A stretch of 64,000 nucleotides of DNA from Streptomyces lincolnensis (GCF_021173675.1 NZ_JAIHON010000005.1:186001-250000), one strand, 5' to 3'. Positions 43,957 to 53,652 are shown, counted from the first letter of the stretch. A program made the numbers and translations. The notes: a model not told the origin generated them from the sequence alone.

Positions 43957-43966
43957 GCGTTCGGGC

Positions 43967-44404
43967 CTACTTCTTGGTCTTGGCGGCCTTGGGCGTCACC
44001 AGCCTGCTGCCGCTCCAGTCCTTGCCGACGCTGACGCTCTTGGACGCGGAGAGGCCGGCCGTCGTCGCGGCTTCGGAGATGTCGCTCGGCTCCACGTAGC
44101 CGTCACGCCCGGTCTTGGGCGTCAGCAGCAGGATCGAACCGCCTTCTTCGATGTACGTGGTGGCGTCCACCAGCACATCCGTCAGGTCGCCGTCCTCGTC
44201 GCGGAACCACAGCACCACGGCATCCGCTACGTCGTCGTAGTCCTCGTCCACGAGGTCGCTGCCGATGACTTCCTCAATGGCCTCGCGGAGTTCCTGGTCT
44301 ACGTCGTCGTCGTAGCCGATCTCCTGGACCACCTGCTCGGGCTGGAACCCCAGCCTGACGGCAGGGCTCGTCCGCTCCTCCGCGTGGTCCGCGGTCGCGC
44401 TCAC
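43967..44404 (-). CDS. DUF3052 protein
   Basis: A 145-residue acidic protein of the DUF3052 family: RLGFQPEQVVQEIGYDDDVDQELREAIEEV then ADAVVLWFRDEDGDLTDVLVDA and GSILLLTPKTGRDGYVEPSDI. It is conserved across actinobacteria, often beside aceE, with no known activity; the fold looks like a small methyltransferase remnant without a clear cofactor motif. The GTG at 44404 is preceded by AGGAGG with six bases between, which decides the start over the upstream ATG at 44422. Confidence 0.88.
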   Translation of the reverse strand: MSATADHAEERTSPAVRLGFQPEQVVQEIGYDDDVDQELREAIEEVIGSDLVDEDYDDVADAVVLWFRDEDGDLTDVLVDATTYIEEGGSILLLTPKTGRDGYVEPSDISEAATTAGLSASKSVSVGKDWSGSRLVTPKAAKTKK

Positions 44405-44767
44405 GGGTTGCCTCCTGATCATGTCTTGGTGAATGTCCAGCCACGCGCGTGCGCGAAGCATTGGCCGTAGTCCACACGGGCGGGGCGGATCGCGCAAGTA
44501 CCCGGCCGTTCAGACCGCCGAAACGGTGACGATCCCGGCCGTGTCGCCGCAACCTACGGCACCCGGTTCCAGCCCTGCGTGACACACGCCACACCTTTCT
44601 GCCCCCTTTGTACGCTTGGGAACCCGAGAGCGTTCACGCGGGGCCTGGTTACCCCAGAGTAGAGATGACGTTTGCTTCCCCGAGGTACACGATGGGGAAC
44701 GGTGCAGGCATACCGAAATTGCAGCGAAACCCAGGGAAATGCAGCCCTCTGACAGGTAAGGAACAGC
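44405..44767 (+). promoter_or_regulatory. Leader and promoter region of aceE
   Basis: A 363-bp gap between the divergent DUF3052 and aceE genes without a gene that I can support. It holds two near-identical direct repeats close to aceE, GAAATTGCAG (44715-44724) and GAAATGCAG (44736-44744), 21 bp apart, which would put a regulator on one face of the helix. Promoter elements for both genes must lie here, but I cannot place them with confidence. Confidence 0.4.
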
Positions 44768-47515
44768 GTGGCTTCCGGATCCGATCGCAACCCGATCATC
44801 ATTGGCGGCCTTCCGAGTCAGGTTCCTGACTTCGATCCCGAGGAAACCCAGGAGTGGCTCGACTCCCTCGACGCCGCGGTGGACGAGCGCGGCCGGGAGC
44901 GGGCCCGCTATCTGATGCTGCGGCTGATCGAGCGGGCCCGCGAGAAGCGCGTGGCCGTGCCCGAGATGCGCAGCACGGACTACGTCAACACCATCCCCAC
45001 CAAGAGCGAGCCGTTCTTCCCGGGCAACGAGGAGATCGAGCGCAGGATCCTCAACGCCACCCGCTGGAACGCGGCCGTGATGGTCTCGCGCGCCCAGCGG
45101 CCCGGCATCGGCGTCGGCGGCCACATCGCCACGTTCGCCTCCTCCGCCTCGCTCTACGACGTCGGCTTCAACCACTTCTTCCGCGGCAAGGACGAGGGCG
45201 ACGGCGGCGACCAGGTCTTCTTCCAGGGCCACGCCTCGCCGGGCATCTACGCCCGCGCGTTCCTGCTGGACCGGCTCAGCGAGCAGAACCTCGACGCCTT
45301 CCGGCAGGAGCGCTCCAAGGCGCCGTACGGCCTGTCCAGCTACCCGCACCCGCGGCTGATGCCGGACTTCTGGGAGTTCCCGACCGTGTCGATGGGCCTC
45401 GGCCCGATCGGCGCGATCTTCCAGGCCCGGATGAACCGCTACATGCACGCGCGCGAGATCGCGGACACCTCGAAGTCGCACGTGTGGGCGTTCCTGGGCG
45501 ACGGCGAGATGGACGAGCCCGAGTCGCTCGGCCAGCTGTCCATCGCCGCCCGTGAGGGCCTGGACAACCTGACCTTCGTCGTCAACTGCAACCTCCAGCG
45601 GCTCGACGGCCCGGTGCGCGGCAACGGCAAGATCATCCAGGAGCTGGAGTCGATCTTCCGGGGCGCCGGCTGGAACGTCATCAAGCTGGTGTGGGACCGC
45701 ACCTGGGACCCGCTGCTCGCCCAGGACCGCGACGGTGTGCTGGTCAACCGGATGAACACCACGCCGGACGGCCAGTTCCAGACGTACGCCACCGAGACCG
45801 GCGCGTACATCCGCGACCACTTCTTCGGTGACGACCAGCGGCTGCGCGCGATGGTCGAGAACATGACCGACGACCAGATCCTGCACCTGGGGCGCGGCGG
45901 CCACGACCACCGGAAGATCTTCGCGGCGTTCTCGGCGGCCAAGGCGCACAAGGGCCAGCCGACGGTCATCCTCGCCAAGACGATCAAGGGCTGGACGCTC
46001 GGTCCCAACTTCGAGGGCCGCAACGCCACGCACCAGATGAAGAAGCTCACGGTCGACGACCTCAAGGGCTTCCGCGACCGGCTGCACCTGCCGATCTCCG
46101 ACAAGGAGCTGGAGTCCGGCGCGCCGCCGTACTACCACCCGGGCCGGGACTCGGAGGAGATCCAGTACATGCACGACCGCCGGAAGTCCCTCGGCGGCTA
46201 TGTCCCGACCCGTGTCGTGCGCTCGAAGCCGCTCGCGCTGCCCGAGGACAAGACGTACGCGACCGTGAAGAAGGGCTCCGGCCAGCAGTCGATCGCCACC
46301 ACCATGGCCTTCGTACGACTGCTCAAGGACCTCATGCGGGACAAGGAGATCGGGCGTCGCTTCGTACTGATCGCGCCGGACGAGTACCGCACGTTCGGCA
46401 TGGACTCCTTCTTCCCGAGCGCGAAGATCTACAACCCGCTCGGGCAGCAGTACGAGGCCGTGGACCGGGATCTGCTGCTCGCGTACAAGGAGTCGCCGCA
46501 GGGCCAGATGCTGCACGACGGCATCTCGGAGGCGGGCTGCACGGCCTCGCTGATCGCGGCGGGTTCGGCGTACGCCACGCACGGCGAGCCGCTGATCCCG
46601 GTGTACGTCTTCTACTCGATGTTCGGTTTCCAGCGCACCGGTGACCAGTTCTGGCAGATGTCGGACCAGTTGGCGCGTGGTTTCGTGCTGGGTGCGACCG
46701 CGGGCCGTACGACGCTGACCGGTGAGGGGCTCCAGCACGCGGACGGGCACTCGCAGTTGCTCGCCTCGACCAACCCGGGCTGTGTGGCGTACGACCCGGC
46801 GTTCGGGTTCGAGATCGCGCACATCGTGCAGGACGGTCTGCGCCGGATGTACGGCTCCTCCGAGGAGCACCCGCACGGCGAGGACGTCTTCTACTACCTC
46901 ACCGTCTACAACGAGCCGATCCAGCACCCGGCCGAGCCGGCGAACGTGGACGCCGAGGGCATCCTCAAGGGCATCCACCGCTTCAGCGAGGGCACCTCGG
47001 GCTCGATCCCGGCGCAGATCATGGCGTCGGGCGTCGCGGTGCCGTGGGCGGTCGAGGCGCAGAGGATCCTCGCCGAGGAGTGGAACGTCAAGGCCGACGT
47101 GTGGTCGGCGACCTCCTGGAACGAGCTGCGGCGCGAGGCCGTGGAGTGCGAGGAGCACAACCTGCTGCATCCCGAGGAGGAGCAGCGGGTGCCGTACGTG
47201 ACGCGGAAGCTGACCGGTGCGGAGGGACCGTTCGTGGCCGTGTCCGACTGGATGCGGTCGGTTCCGGACCAGATCTCGCGGTGGGTGCCGGGGACGTACC
47301 AGTCGCTGGGCGCGGACGGTTTCGGCTTCGCGGACACCCGGGGGGCGGCCCGCCGGCACTTCCACATCGACGCGCAGTCGATCGTGCTGGGTGTGCTGAC
47401 CGAGCTGGCCAAGGCGGGCAAGGTGGACCGGTCGGCCCTGAAGCAGGCCGTGGACCGCTACCAGCTGCTCGACGTCTCGGCCGCGGACCCGGGGGCCGCG
47501 GGCGGCGACGCGTAG
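44768..47515 (+). CDS. aceE: Pyruvate dehydrogenase E1 component, homodimeric type
   Basis: A 915-residue AceE. The thiamine diphosphate motif is [17 protein letters not shown]...NCN (about residues 240-275). The middle transketolase-like segment has [15 protein letters not shown], and [16 protein letters not shown] and [14 protein letters not shown] lie in the C-terminal half. It decarboxylates pyruvate and passes acetyl to lipoyl E2, making acetyl-CoA. The length fits the alpha-fused E1 of actinobacteria and enterics. GTG at 44768 after AAGGAA. E2 and E3 genes are not in the window. A very strong hairpin follows the stop. Confidence 0.98.
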   Translation: MASGSDRNPIIIGGLPSQVPDFDPEETQEWLDSLDAAVDERGRERARYLMLRLIERAREKRVAVPEMRSTDYVNTIPTKSEPFFPGNEEIERRILNATRWNAAVMVSRAQRPGIGVGGHIATFASSASLYDVGFNHFFRGKDEGDGGDQVFFQGHASPGIYARAFLLDRLSEQNLDAFRQERSKAPYGLSSYPHPRLMPDFWEFPTVSMGLGPIGAIFQARMNRYMHAREIADTSKSHVWAFLGDGEMDEPESLGQLSIAAREGLDNLTFVVNCNLQRLDGPVRGNGKIIQELESIFRGAGWNVIKLVWDRTWDPLLAQDRDGVLVNRMNTTPDGQFQTYATETGAYIRDHFFGDDQRLRAMVENMTDDQILHLGRGGHDHRKIFAAFSAAKAHKGQPTVILAKTIKGWTLGPNFEGRNATHQMKKLTVDDLKGFRDRLHLPISDKELESGAPPYYHPGRDSEEIQYMHDRRKSLGGYVPTRVVRSKPLALPEDKTYATVKKGSGQQSIATTMAFVRLLKDLMRDKEIGRRFVLIAPDEYRTFGMDSFFPSAKIYNPLGQQYEAVDRDLLLAYKESPQGQMLHDGISEAGCTASLIAAGSAYATHGEPLIPVYVFYSMFGFQRTGDQFWQMSDQLARGFVLGATAGRTTLTGEGLQHADGHSQLLASTNPGCVAYDPAFGFEIAHIVQDGLRRMYGSSEEHPHGEDVFYYLTVYNEPIQHPAEPANVDAEGILKGIHRFSEGTSGSIPAQIMASGVAVPWAVEAQRILAEEWNVKADVWSATSWNELRREAVECEEHNLLHPEEEQRVPYVTRKLTGAEGPFVAVSDWMRSVPDQISRWVPGTYQSLGADGFGFADTRGAARRHFHIDAQSIVLGVLTELAKAGKVDRSALKQAVDRYQLLDVSAADPGAAGGDA

Positions 47516-47539
47516 CGTTCGCGCCGCCGTCAACGGATG

Positions 47540-47572
47540 AAGGGTGGTGGGGCCTCGGGCCCCACCACCCTT
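47540..47572 (+). terminator. Strong hairpin terminator after aceE
   Basis: Arms 47540-47553 and 47559-47572 are a perfect 14-bp inverted repeat (AAGGGTGGTGGGGC) around a five-base loop, ending in TT. It lies 24 bp after the aceE stop and before the K+ channel gene. Confidence 0.9.
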
Positions 47573-47595
47573 CACCACTTCTTTACGATGCCGCC

Positions 47596-48333
47596 ATGAA
47601 GGAAGAATCGGCGCAGGTCCGTTGGGAACGGCGCACTCAACGGCCGCTGTTGGCGCTGGCGGTGCTGTTCGCCGTCGCCTATGCCGTGCCCATAGTGGTC
47701 AGCCCGGCGAGCGAGAAGCTGACGACGGCGTGCACGGCGGTCGAGTGGGGGGTGTGGGCGGCGTTCGCCGCCGACTACGGGGTACGGCTGTGGCTGTCAC
47801 CGGCCAGGCCGGCCTTCGTCCGCACGCACTGGCTGGACCTGGTCGCGGTGCTGCTGCCGCTGATACAGCCCCTTCGGCTGCTGCGGCTGGTCTCGACGCT
47901 GCTGCTGGTGCAGCGGCGGGCCCGGATGGCCTCCCAGATCCGGCTGACGACGTATGTCGCGGGCGCGGTGGTCGGGCTGCTGATGTTCGGCTCGCTGGCC
48001 GTGCTGTCGGTGGAGCGGGAGTCGCCCGACGGGAACATCCGGACGCTGGGTGACGCGGTGTGGTGGTCCTTCACCACGATGACCACCGTGGGCTACGGCG
48101 ACCACGCCCCGACCACCGGCCTGGGCCGGGTGATCGCCGTCGGCCTCATGCTCTCCGGGATCGCGCTGCTCGGTGTCGTGACCGCGAACATCGCCGCCTG
48201 GTTCATCTCGCGCTTCGAGAAGGACGACGTCGAGGAACGCCGCCAGACCGAGGCGATCCGCCTGCTCACCGACGAGGTCCGGGCCCTGCGCGCCGAGGTC
48301 GCCTCACTCCGGAGCACCACGGCCGAGAGATGA
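47596..48333 (+). CDS. Potassium channel protein (ion_trans_2)
   Basis: A 245-residue membrane protein. Four helices precede the pore, with a voltage-sensor-like Arg series in RLLRLVSTLLLVQRRAR. The pore helix and selectivity filter read WWSFTTMTTVGYGDHAP, the exact K+ filter. After the last helix a charged coiled coil (EERRQTEAIRLLTDEVRALRAEVASL) could drive tetramerisation. It should pass K+ and set membrane potential. ATG at 47596, right after the aceE terminator, so it needs its own promoter. Confidence 0.93.
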   Translation: MKEESAQVRWERRTQRPLLALAVLFAVAYAVPIVVSPASEKLTTACTAVEWGVWAAFAADYGVRLWLSPARPAFVRTHWLDLVAVLLPLIQPLRLLRLVSTLLLVQRRARMASQIRLTTYVAGAVVGLLMFGSLAVLSVERESPDGNIRTLGDAVWWSFTTMTTVGYGDHAPTTGLGRVIAVGLMLSGIALLGVVTANIAAWFISRFEKDDVEERRQTEAIRLLTDEVRALRAEVASLRSTTAER

Positions 48334-48354
48334 CCCCCTCGTCCGGAGAGGAGC

Positions 48355-48382
48355 GGGCCCCCGGTCGTCCCACCGGGGGCCC
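48355..48382. terminator. Bidirectional hairpin terminator
   Basis: GGGCCCCCGGT (48355-48365) pairs perfectly with ACCGGGGGCCC (48372-48382) around a six-base loop. It sits between the convergent stops of the K+ channel gene (48333) and the DUF4190 gene (48402). Confidence 0.85.
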
Positions 48383-48401
48383 TTCCCTCACTCGCCCCGG
48401 G

Positions 48402-48713
48402 TCAGAACATGCCCGTACCCGGGGTCGCCGCTCCGGCGAGCCAGATGACCGCCAGGAGCGTGTCGATGACGCCCAACACCAGGGCGACCAGGGCCGGCAA
48501 CGGGCGAGAGCCCGACCAGCTACGGCCCAGTGCAAGCCAACCGCAGACGATCGCGACCGGGCCGAGGATGATGCCCAGTACGAAAAATCCGGCGACCGCG
48601 CAGATGGCTCCGATGATTCCGAGCGTCGCGCGATCCGGCCCGCTCCGTGACCACGTCCGGCTACGTGAGCGGGGGTACCTGCGCGTTCCGTGTCCGAAGC
48701 CCGCCATCATCAA
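48402..48713 (-). CDS. DUF4190-type small membrane protein
   Basis: A 103-residue protein with a basic Arg/Ser-rich cytoplasmic start and two membrane helices (LGIIGAICAVAGFFVLGIILGPVAIVCGWLALG, then ALVALVLGVIDTLLAVIWLAG), the usual DUF4190 layout, where G-P/V-V-A-I-V-x-G-x-x-A is conserved. Function unknown. Three closely spaced ATGs (48713, 48710, 48707) are possible starts. The protein ends a few residues after the second helix. Confidence 0.75.
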   Translation of the reverse strand: MMMAGFGHGTRRYPRSRSRTWSRSGPDRATLGIIGAICAVAGFFVLGIILGPVAIVCGWLALGRSWSGSRPLPALVALVLGVIDTLLAVIWLAGAATPGTGMF

Positions 48714-48815
48714 CTCCCAGAACCCCTCGGTGAATTCGGGTGCGTTCTCGGGTTCGTGGATGCGGGTACCCCGGTCGCGGGGACTAATCCTCCGGGTTTC
48801 TACTACTGCCGGCCT

Positions 48816-48870
48816 CCGGTGCCGGCCTTGCGGCGCGCCGCCCCCCTCCGGCAGCGCGCCGCAGCACCGG
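48816..48870. other. Large two-step hairpin in a gene-free gap
   Basis: CCGGTGC (48816-48822) pairs with GCACCGG (48864-48870), and TGCGGCGCGC (48829-48838) with GCGCGCCGCA (48854-48863), a bulged stem of 17 pairs with a 15-nt loop. It lies in the 334-bp gap 48714-49047 that holds the promoter of the minus-strand DUF4190 gene and the 3' side of the efflux gene; I see no gene there. Confidence 0.6.
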
Positions 48871-49047
48871 TCACCCTCCTTGTCGTACGAACGCCCCGCA
48901 TGTGCCTGGGGAATGTGCCGTACCGGAGGGCTTGACCCACTGTGACGTGCGGCGCCTGCCGGGTGGGAGAAATCTTTAGCGTTGTCACCCTGATAGGGGA
49001 ACTACGCCCGATTCTCCCGGGGTTGACCGTGCCGTGTGCCATAGGCG

Positions 49048-50667
49048 TCAGATGTGACCGACGCCCGCTCCCGCCTCCGCGTTCGCGCCGCGCTTGGTGA
49101 GCATCGCGACGAGGACGGCGACGACGGCGACCCCGGCGGCGACCAGGGACGCCAGGCTCATGCCGGAGATGAAGGTGTCGTGCGCGACGCCGGTGATCTT
49201 CGTGGCGATCGCCTCGGGCGTACCCGGGGCGATGGGCGGCACGCCGACCTGGACCGCCTCCGAGGCCTGGTGCTCCTGGGCCGCGGTGAGCGGCGGGAGT
49301 CCGGCGTCGGCCCAGTTGCCCGCCAGGTCGCTGTCGACCTTGGAGGCCATCACCGCGCCGAGGACGGCCGTACCGAGGCTGCCGCCGATCTGCATCGCGG
49401 CCTGCTGGAGACCACCGGCGACACCGGAGAGCTCCATGGGGGCGTTGCCGACGATGACCTCGGTGGCGCCCACCATGACGGGCGCGAGGCCGAGGCCCAG
49501 CAGGGCGAACCAGAGCGACATCACACCGCTGCCGGTGTCCGTCTCCAGCGTGGACATGCCGTACATGGCGAGCGCGGTGCACGCCATACCGCCGGCCAAC
49601 GGCACCCGCGGGCCGAGCTTGGTGATCATCGCGCCCGCGAGCGGGGAGCCGACGATCATCATGCCGGTGAGAGGGAGGAGGTGCAGGCCGGCGTCGATCG
49701 GGCTCATGCCGTGGACGTTCTGGAGGTAGAACGTCACGAAGAACAGGCCGCCCATGAAGGCGATGGCCATCAGGACCATCAGGACCACACCCGCCGACAG
49801 CGGGACCGAGCGGAACAGCCCCAGCGGGATCAGCGGCTCCTTGACCTTCGTCTCCCAGAAGGCGAAGGCGGCGAAGAGCACGATCGAGCCGACGATGAAC
49901 GCCCACGTCTTGCCGTCGCCCCAGCCCCACTCGGGAGCCTTGATCAGCGCCCAGACCAGGCAGAACATCGCGGCCGACAGCAGCGCGATGCCCAGCAGGT
50001 CGAAGGAGCGCGGAGCGTTCTCCGCACGGTGGTCGAGCAGGATCCAGACGCCGAGGGCGACGGCGAGGATGCCCACCGGCACGTTGATGAAGAACACCGA
50101 CTGCCAGTTGACGTGCTCGACGAGCACACCGCCGAGGATCGGGCCGCCCGCGGTGGAGGCACCGATGACCATGCCCCAGATACCGATGGCCATGTTCAGC
50201 TTCTCGGCCGGGAAGGTCGCGCGCAGCAGACCGAGCGCGGCCGGCATCAGCAGCGCGCCGAACAGGCCCTGCAGGACGCGGAAGGTGACGACCAGCGCGA
50301 TGCTGCTGGACATGCCGATGGCACCGGACGCCGCCGCGAAGCCGACGACACCGATCAGGAAGGTCTGGCGGTGGCCGAACCGGTCACCGAGCTTGCCCGC
50401 GGTGATCAGGGAGACCGCGAGGGCGAGGAAGTAGCCGTTGGTGATCCACTGGACCTCCGCGAAGGACGCGTTCAGGTCCTTCTGGATGGCCGGGTTGGCG
50501 ATGGCCACGATGGTGCCGTCGAGGGCCACCATCATGACCCCGACCGCGACGGTTATGAGGGTGAACCACGGGTGGCCGCGCAGGCCGGACGCCGATGCCC
50601 CGCCGGACGGGGTGGATGGCGCCTGATCCCCCGGCCCCGTCTTGTCGAGGGTGGTCTGACTAGTCAT
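49048..50667 (-). CDS. DHA2-family MFS multidrug exporter
   Basis: A 539-residue transporter with 14 membrane helices: ALDGTIVAIANPAIQKDLNAS (motif D1), AGKLGDRFGHRQTF (motif A) and GPILGGVLVEHVNWQSVFFINVPVG (motif C with the antiporter GPxxGG). It should export hydrophobic drugs or antibiotics with protons. The terminal region is long but shows no MarR-like domain. ATG at 50667. A TetR gene is divergent across 66 bp, the standard repressor/pump arrangement. Confidence 0.92.
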   Translation of the reverse strand: MTSQTTLDKTGPGDQAPSTPSGGASASGLRGHPWFTLITVAVGVMMVALDGTIVAIANPAIQKDLNASFAEVQWITNGYFLALAVSLITAGKLGDRFGHRQTFLIGVVGFAAASGAIGMSSSIALVVTFRVLQGLFGALLMPAALGLLRATFPAEKLNMAIGIWGMVIGASTAGGPILGGVLVEHVNWQSVFFINVPVGILAVALGVWILLDHRAENAPRSFDLLGIALLSAAMFCLVWALIKAPEWGWGDGKTWAFIVGSIVLFAAFAFWETKVKEPLIPLGLFRSVPLSAGVVLMVLMAIAFMGGLFFVTFYLQNVHGMSPIDAGLHLLPLTGMMIVGSPLAGAMITKLGPRVPLAGGMACTALAMYGMSTLETDTGSGVMSLWFALLGLGLAPVMVGATEVIVGNAPMELSGVAGGLQQAAMQIGGSLGTAVLGAVMASKVDSDLAGNWADAGLPPLTAAQEHQASEAVQVGVPPIAPGTPEAIATKITGVAHDTFISGMSLASLVAAGVAVVAVLVAMLTKRGANAEAGAGVGHI

Positions 50668-50716
50668 GTGTTCGAGGCTAGTGACAGCCACTGACAATTG
50701 ACAAACCAATTCATAA

Positions 50717-50729
50717 GTCAGTAACTGAC
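50717..50729. promoter_or_regulatory. Palindromic operator between the TetR and MFS genes
   Basis: GTCAGTAACTGAC is a perfect 13-bp palindrome that lies four bases upstream of the TetR start. TTGACA at 50698-50703 is a -35-like sequence for the TetR direction, and AGTG-N5-CACT at 50680-50692 is a second, weaker inverted repeat nearer the pump gene. TetR binding would shut off both genes. Confidence 0.6.
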
Positions 50730-50733
50730 CTGT

Positions 50734-51360
50734 ATGGAAACACTGCGGGAACGCAAGCGTCAGCGCACCCGGGACGCGCTGGTGCGGGCCGCCCTCGAAC
50801 TGTTCACCACCCGCGGATACGAGGGGACGACCGTCGACGACATCGCCGAGGCCGTAGACGTCTCGCAGCGCACCTTCTTCCGCTACTTCGCCGGCAAGGA
50901 GCAGGCCGCCCTCGCCGTCCACGAGATGACGGTCGAGCACTTCCTCGGTGCCGTGCGCGAGCGCCCGCCGCACGAGGCCCCGATGGAGGCCCTGCGCCAG
51001 GCGGTGCTGGAGGGCTGGGACACGCTCAACGAGGTCGTCGAGTCCGTCGTACCCCTTGAGCTGTTCCTGCGGATGTTCCGGGTGATCGAGTCGACGCCGG
51101 TGCTGCTCGCCGCCCACCTGCGCCGCTCCACGGAGATCGAGGACACCCTCGCGCGGATCCTCGCCGAGCGCGAGGGTCTCGACGTGGACGCCGACCCCCG
51201 GCCCCGCGTGCTGGTGGCGGTCTTCGGCGGGGTGATGCGGCTGACGGAACGGCAGTGGTACGCGGACGGGGACGCCGGCCTGGACGCCATGCGGGCACTG
51301 ACCGTCTCATATCTCGAACAGGTGGGGCCCGTACTCACCGGCGCCTGGCGAACACCCTGA
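50734..51360 (+). CDS. TetR-family repressor of the divergent efflux gene
   Basis: A 208-residue regulator. The N-terminal HTH reads RTRDALVRAALELFTTRGYEGTTVDDIAEAVDVSQRTFFRYFAGKEQ (residues about 12-58), the standard TetR domain; the C-terminal helices form the ligand pocket and dimer face. By arrangement it controls the DHA2 exporter at 49048-50667, with the pump's substrate as the likely inducer. ATG at 50734 with no strong ribosome binding site, so it may be leaderless. Confidence 0.92.
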   Translation: METLRERKRQRTRDALVRAALELFTTRGYEGTTVDDIAEAVDVSQRTFFRYFAGKEQAALAVHEMTVEHFLGAVRERPPHEAPMEALRQAVLEGWDTLNEVVESVVPLELFLRMFRVIESTPVLLAAHLRRSTEIEDTLARILAEREGLDVDADPRPRVLVAVFGGVMRLTERQWYADGDAGLDAMRALTVSYLEQVGPVLTGAWRTP

Positions 51361-51442
51361 GGTAGTCGGCCCATACACCGAAACGTGATACCCGTCACTC
51401 GATTAACCCGAGACCCTCCCGTTCTCCTAGTGTGTCCTTTCA

Positions 51443-52663
51443 GTGACTTCCTTCGACACCTCCCCGCAACTGAACGTCTGGCGCGCACTGCTCGCGCTGG
51501 CCGTGGTGTTCGTGATGCTGGCGACCACCGGCTGGACCGCTCTGCGCAGCCAGCGGAGCAGCACTCCGCTCCAGGCCTCGCTCTCGGCCTGGGAGCACGG
51601 CAGCATCGCCGGGCACCGGCTGCCGGACCCCGACGGGACGACTCCCCACCGTGTCGCCCGCTTCTTCGCCTCGCTCAGCGACCGGCAGCGCGTCACCCTC
51701 GCCCACCGCTACCCCCTCGCCGTCGGCAACATGAACGGCGCCCCCGTCGACCTGCGCTACCGCGCCAACCGCATCGCACTCGGCCAGGCCCGCAAGGTCG
51801 AGCTGAAACGGATGCACGACATCCGGCTCACCGCGGACGGCCAGCGGGACGCCGGAAAACGGATGCACCGCTACGAGTCCCTGCTGACCAAGGGCCGGCA
51901 CATCCTCGCCTTCGACCCCGAGGGATCCGGCCGGATCGCCGAGGTCTTCGGCGACCTGAACAAGGCGGAACGGGTCTCGGTCGTCGTCCCCGGCGTCGAC
52001 ACCGACCTGCTCACCTTCCAGCGCACCCAGCGCAGATACTCCGCCCCGGTCGGCATGGCCCAGGCCCTGTACCGGGCCGAGCGCGAGGCGGGCCCGTCGA
52101 CGCGTACGGCCGTCATCGCCTGGGCCGACTACACCACGCCCAACGGGCTCGGCATCGACTCCGCCACCGCGATGCGGGCGTCGGAGGGCGCGATCCGGCT
52201 GAACGCACTGGTCAGGGCGCTGCCCGGCAGCTCCCCCGTCTCCTTGTTCTGCCACAGCTACGGCTCCGTGCTGTGCGGTCTGGCCGCGCCCGTCCTGCCC
52301 GGCCGGGTGGTCGACATCGCGGTGGCCGGCAGCCCCGGGATGCGCACGACGAAGGCCTCCCACCTGCGCACCTCGGCCAACGTGTGGGCGATGCGGGACA
52401 CCGACGACTGGATCCAGGACGTGCCCCATCTGGAACTCGGCGGACTGGGCCACGGGGCCGACCCGGTCTCCGCCGCGTTCGGCGCGCGCGTGCTCTCGGC
52501 GCACGGCGCGGACGGGCACAGCGGCTACTTCGTGCCGGGCACGGAGAGCCTGGCGAACTTCGCCGACATCGGGATTGGCGCATACCGCTCGGTGCACTGT
52601 GCCGACGATGCCGACGCCTGCCGGGTCGGTTTGCCCGGCACGGCGACGGTCGGACGCGCGTAG
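51443..52663 (+). CDS. DUF1023 alpha/beta hydrolase, membrane anchored
   Basis: A 406-residue protein with one N-terminal helix (RALLALAVVFVMLATTGWTAL, about 13-33) that anchors or exports it. The DUF1023 hydrolase domain has RVSVVVPGVDTDL, VIAWADYTTPNGLG and the nucleophile elbow SLFCHSYGSVLCG with the active Ser near residue 270; the His is probably in DGHSGYF near the end. The family occurs in high-GC actinobacteria, often as surface lipases or esterases of unknown substrate. GTG at 51443. Confidence 0.85.
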   Translation: MTSFDTSPQLNVWRALLALAVVFVMLATTGWTALRSQRSSTPLQASLSAWEHGSIAGHRLPDPDGTTPHRVARFFASLSDRQRVTLAHRYPLAVGNMNGAPVDLRYRANRIALGQARKVELKRMHDIRLTADGQRDAGKRMHRYESLLTKGRHILAFDPEGSGRIAEVFGDLNKAERVSVVVPGVDTDLLTFQRTQRRYSAPVGMAQALYRAEREAGPSTRTAVIAWADYTTPNGLGIDSATAMRASEGAIRLNALVRALPGSSPVSLFCHSYGSVLCGLAAPVLPGRVVDIAVAGSPGMRTTKASHLRTSANVWAMRDTDDWIQDVPHLELGGLGHGADPVSAAFGARVLSAHGADGHSGYFVPGTESLANFADIGIGAYRSVHCADDADACRVGLPGTATVGRA

Positions 52664-52729
52664 AGACGAAGGAACTGCGGTCTGCGCAGGGAGGGGACGA
52701 AGGAGCTCGTGCCGCATACGATGAGCCGC

Positions 52730-53587
52730 ATGGGTGACGTACTGGCCGGATTTCATGCCGCCTGGGAGTTCGAGTCCGACTCCGTGCTCATCCGCTACGA
52801 ACGAGGGATTCGAACACCCAAGCTGTTCCAGGCGCTGGGCGAGCGGCGGATCCCCCTGGACGCGCTCGCCGGGGTGACCCTCACCCCCGGCCGACGCGGC
52901 ACGGTGGTCCTGCGCGCCGAACCGCGCGTCGGCGCCGACCCGTTGATGGAGGCGGCCGCGGACCAGCTCAAGGAGAGCTGCGACCCGTACCGGCTGGTGC
53001 TGCCGGCCGACAAGGAGACGCTCGCCGAGTACTACGCCGACGAGCTGCGTGCGCGGCTGAAGCAGGACAGTGGTGTGGCCGAGCGCTTCCTGGTACCGGC
53101 GCCCGAAGTGCCCCTCCAGTTCAAGGCCTACGACGGCAAGGCGTCCTTCGACGGCCGGACCGTGCGGTTCCGGTGGTTCTGGACGGGGGCCTCCTCCGCG
53201 AAGTGGAAAGCCGGCGACCAGAGTTTCGCGGTGTCGGAGCTGAGCGGGGTGGAGTGGCGGTCACCGGAGGTGCTGGAGGGCTATCTGCGGCTGCTGCGCG
53301 GGGAGTCTTCACCGGTGGCTCAGCCGGTGCAGGCCGATCAGGATCCGGCGGCGGTGGTGTTCGGGCTCGGGTATGGGCCTGTGCACGAGTCGTTGCCCTT
53401 CGCTGCCGCGGTGTTGGCGGCGGTGAAGGACCGTGGGACGGCGAGTGTCCCGGCGTCGGTGGTGCCGCGCCGGGACCCTGCGGATATTGCCGAGCGGATT
53501 CGGCATCTCGGGGAGTTGCATCAGGCCGGGTTGGTCACGGATGAGGAGTTCTCCGTGAAGAAGGCGGAGTTGTTGGCGGAGTTGTAG
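52730..53587 (+). CDS. DUF4429 protein with C-terminal SHOCT motif
   Basis: A 285-residue soluble protein. Two tandem DUF4429 (PH-like) units are seen: WEFESDSVLIRYERG...RIPLDALAGVTLTPG, then LQFKAYDGKASFDGRTVRFRW. The end (DIAERIRHLGELHQAGLVTDEEFSVKKAELL) is a SHOCT short helical domain, which usually drives oligomer or partner binding. Function unknown; common in actinobacteria. Starts at 52709 (GTG), 52721 and 52730 are in frame; I take 52730, where conserved sequence begins, though AGGAG precedes only the GTG. Confidence 0.82.
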   Translation: MGDVLAGFHAAWEFESDSVLIRYERGIRTPKLFQALGERRIPLDALAGVTLTPGRRGTVVLRAEPRVGADPLMEAAADQLKESCDPYRLVLPADKETLAEYYADELRARLKQDSGVAERFLVPAPEVPLQFKAYDGKASFDGRTVRFRWFWTGASSAKWKAGDQSFAVSELSGVEWRSPEVLEGYLRLLRGESSPVAQPVQADQDPAAVVFGLGYGPVHESLPFAAAVLAAVKDRGTASVPASVVPRRDPADIAERIRHLGELHQAGLVTDEEFSVKKAELLAEL

Positions 53588-53609
53588 GTGCGTTTTCGGC
53601 TTTCCGCCC

Positions 53610-53651
53610 GGTGGGGGCTTGTCGCGCAGTTCCCCGCGCCCCTTAGGTTGG
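53610..53651. repeat. Short dispersed repeat, copy B
   Basis: GGTGGGGGCTTGTCGCGCAG followed by TTCCCCGCGCCCCTTAGGTT, like 23592-23632 and 62565-62605. It fills the gap between convergent DUF4429 and aldo/keto reductase stops and may terminate both. Confidence 0.78.
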
Positions 53652-53652
53652 A

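Noticed and set aside
44510..47578. A 1022-residue open frame antisense to aceE
   Set aside because: It mirrors the codon bias of aceE, has Arg/Gly/Val/Leu-rich shadow composition and no recognisable domain, whereas aceE on the other strand is certain.
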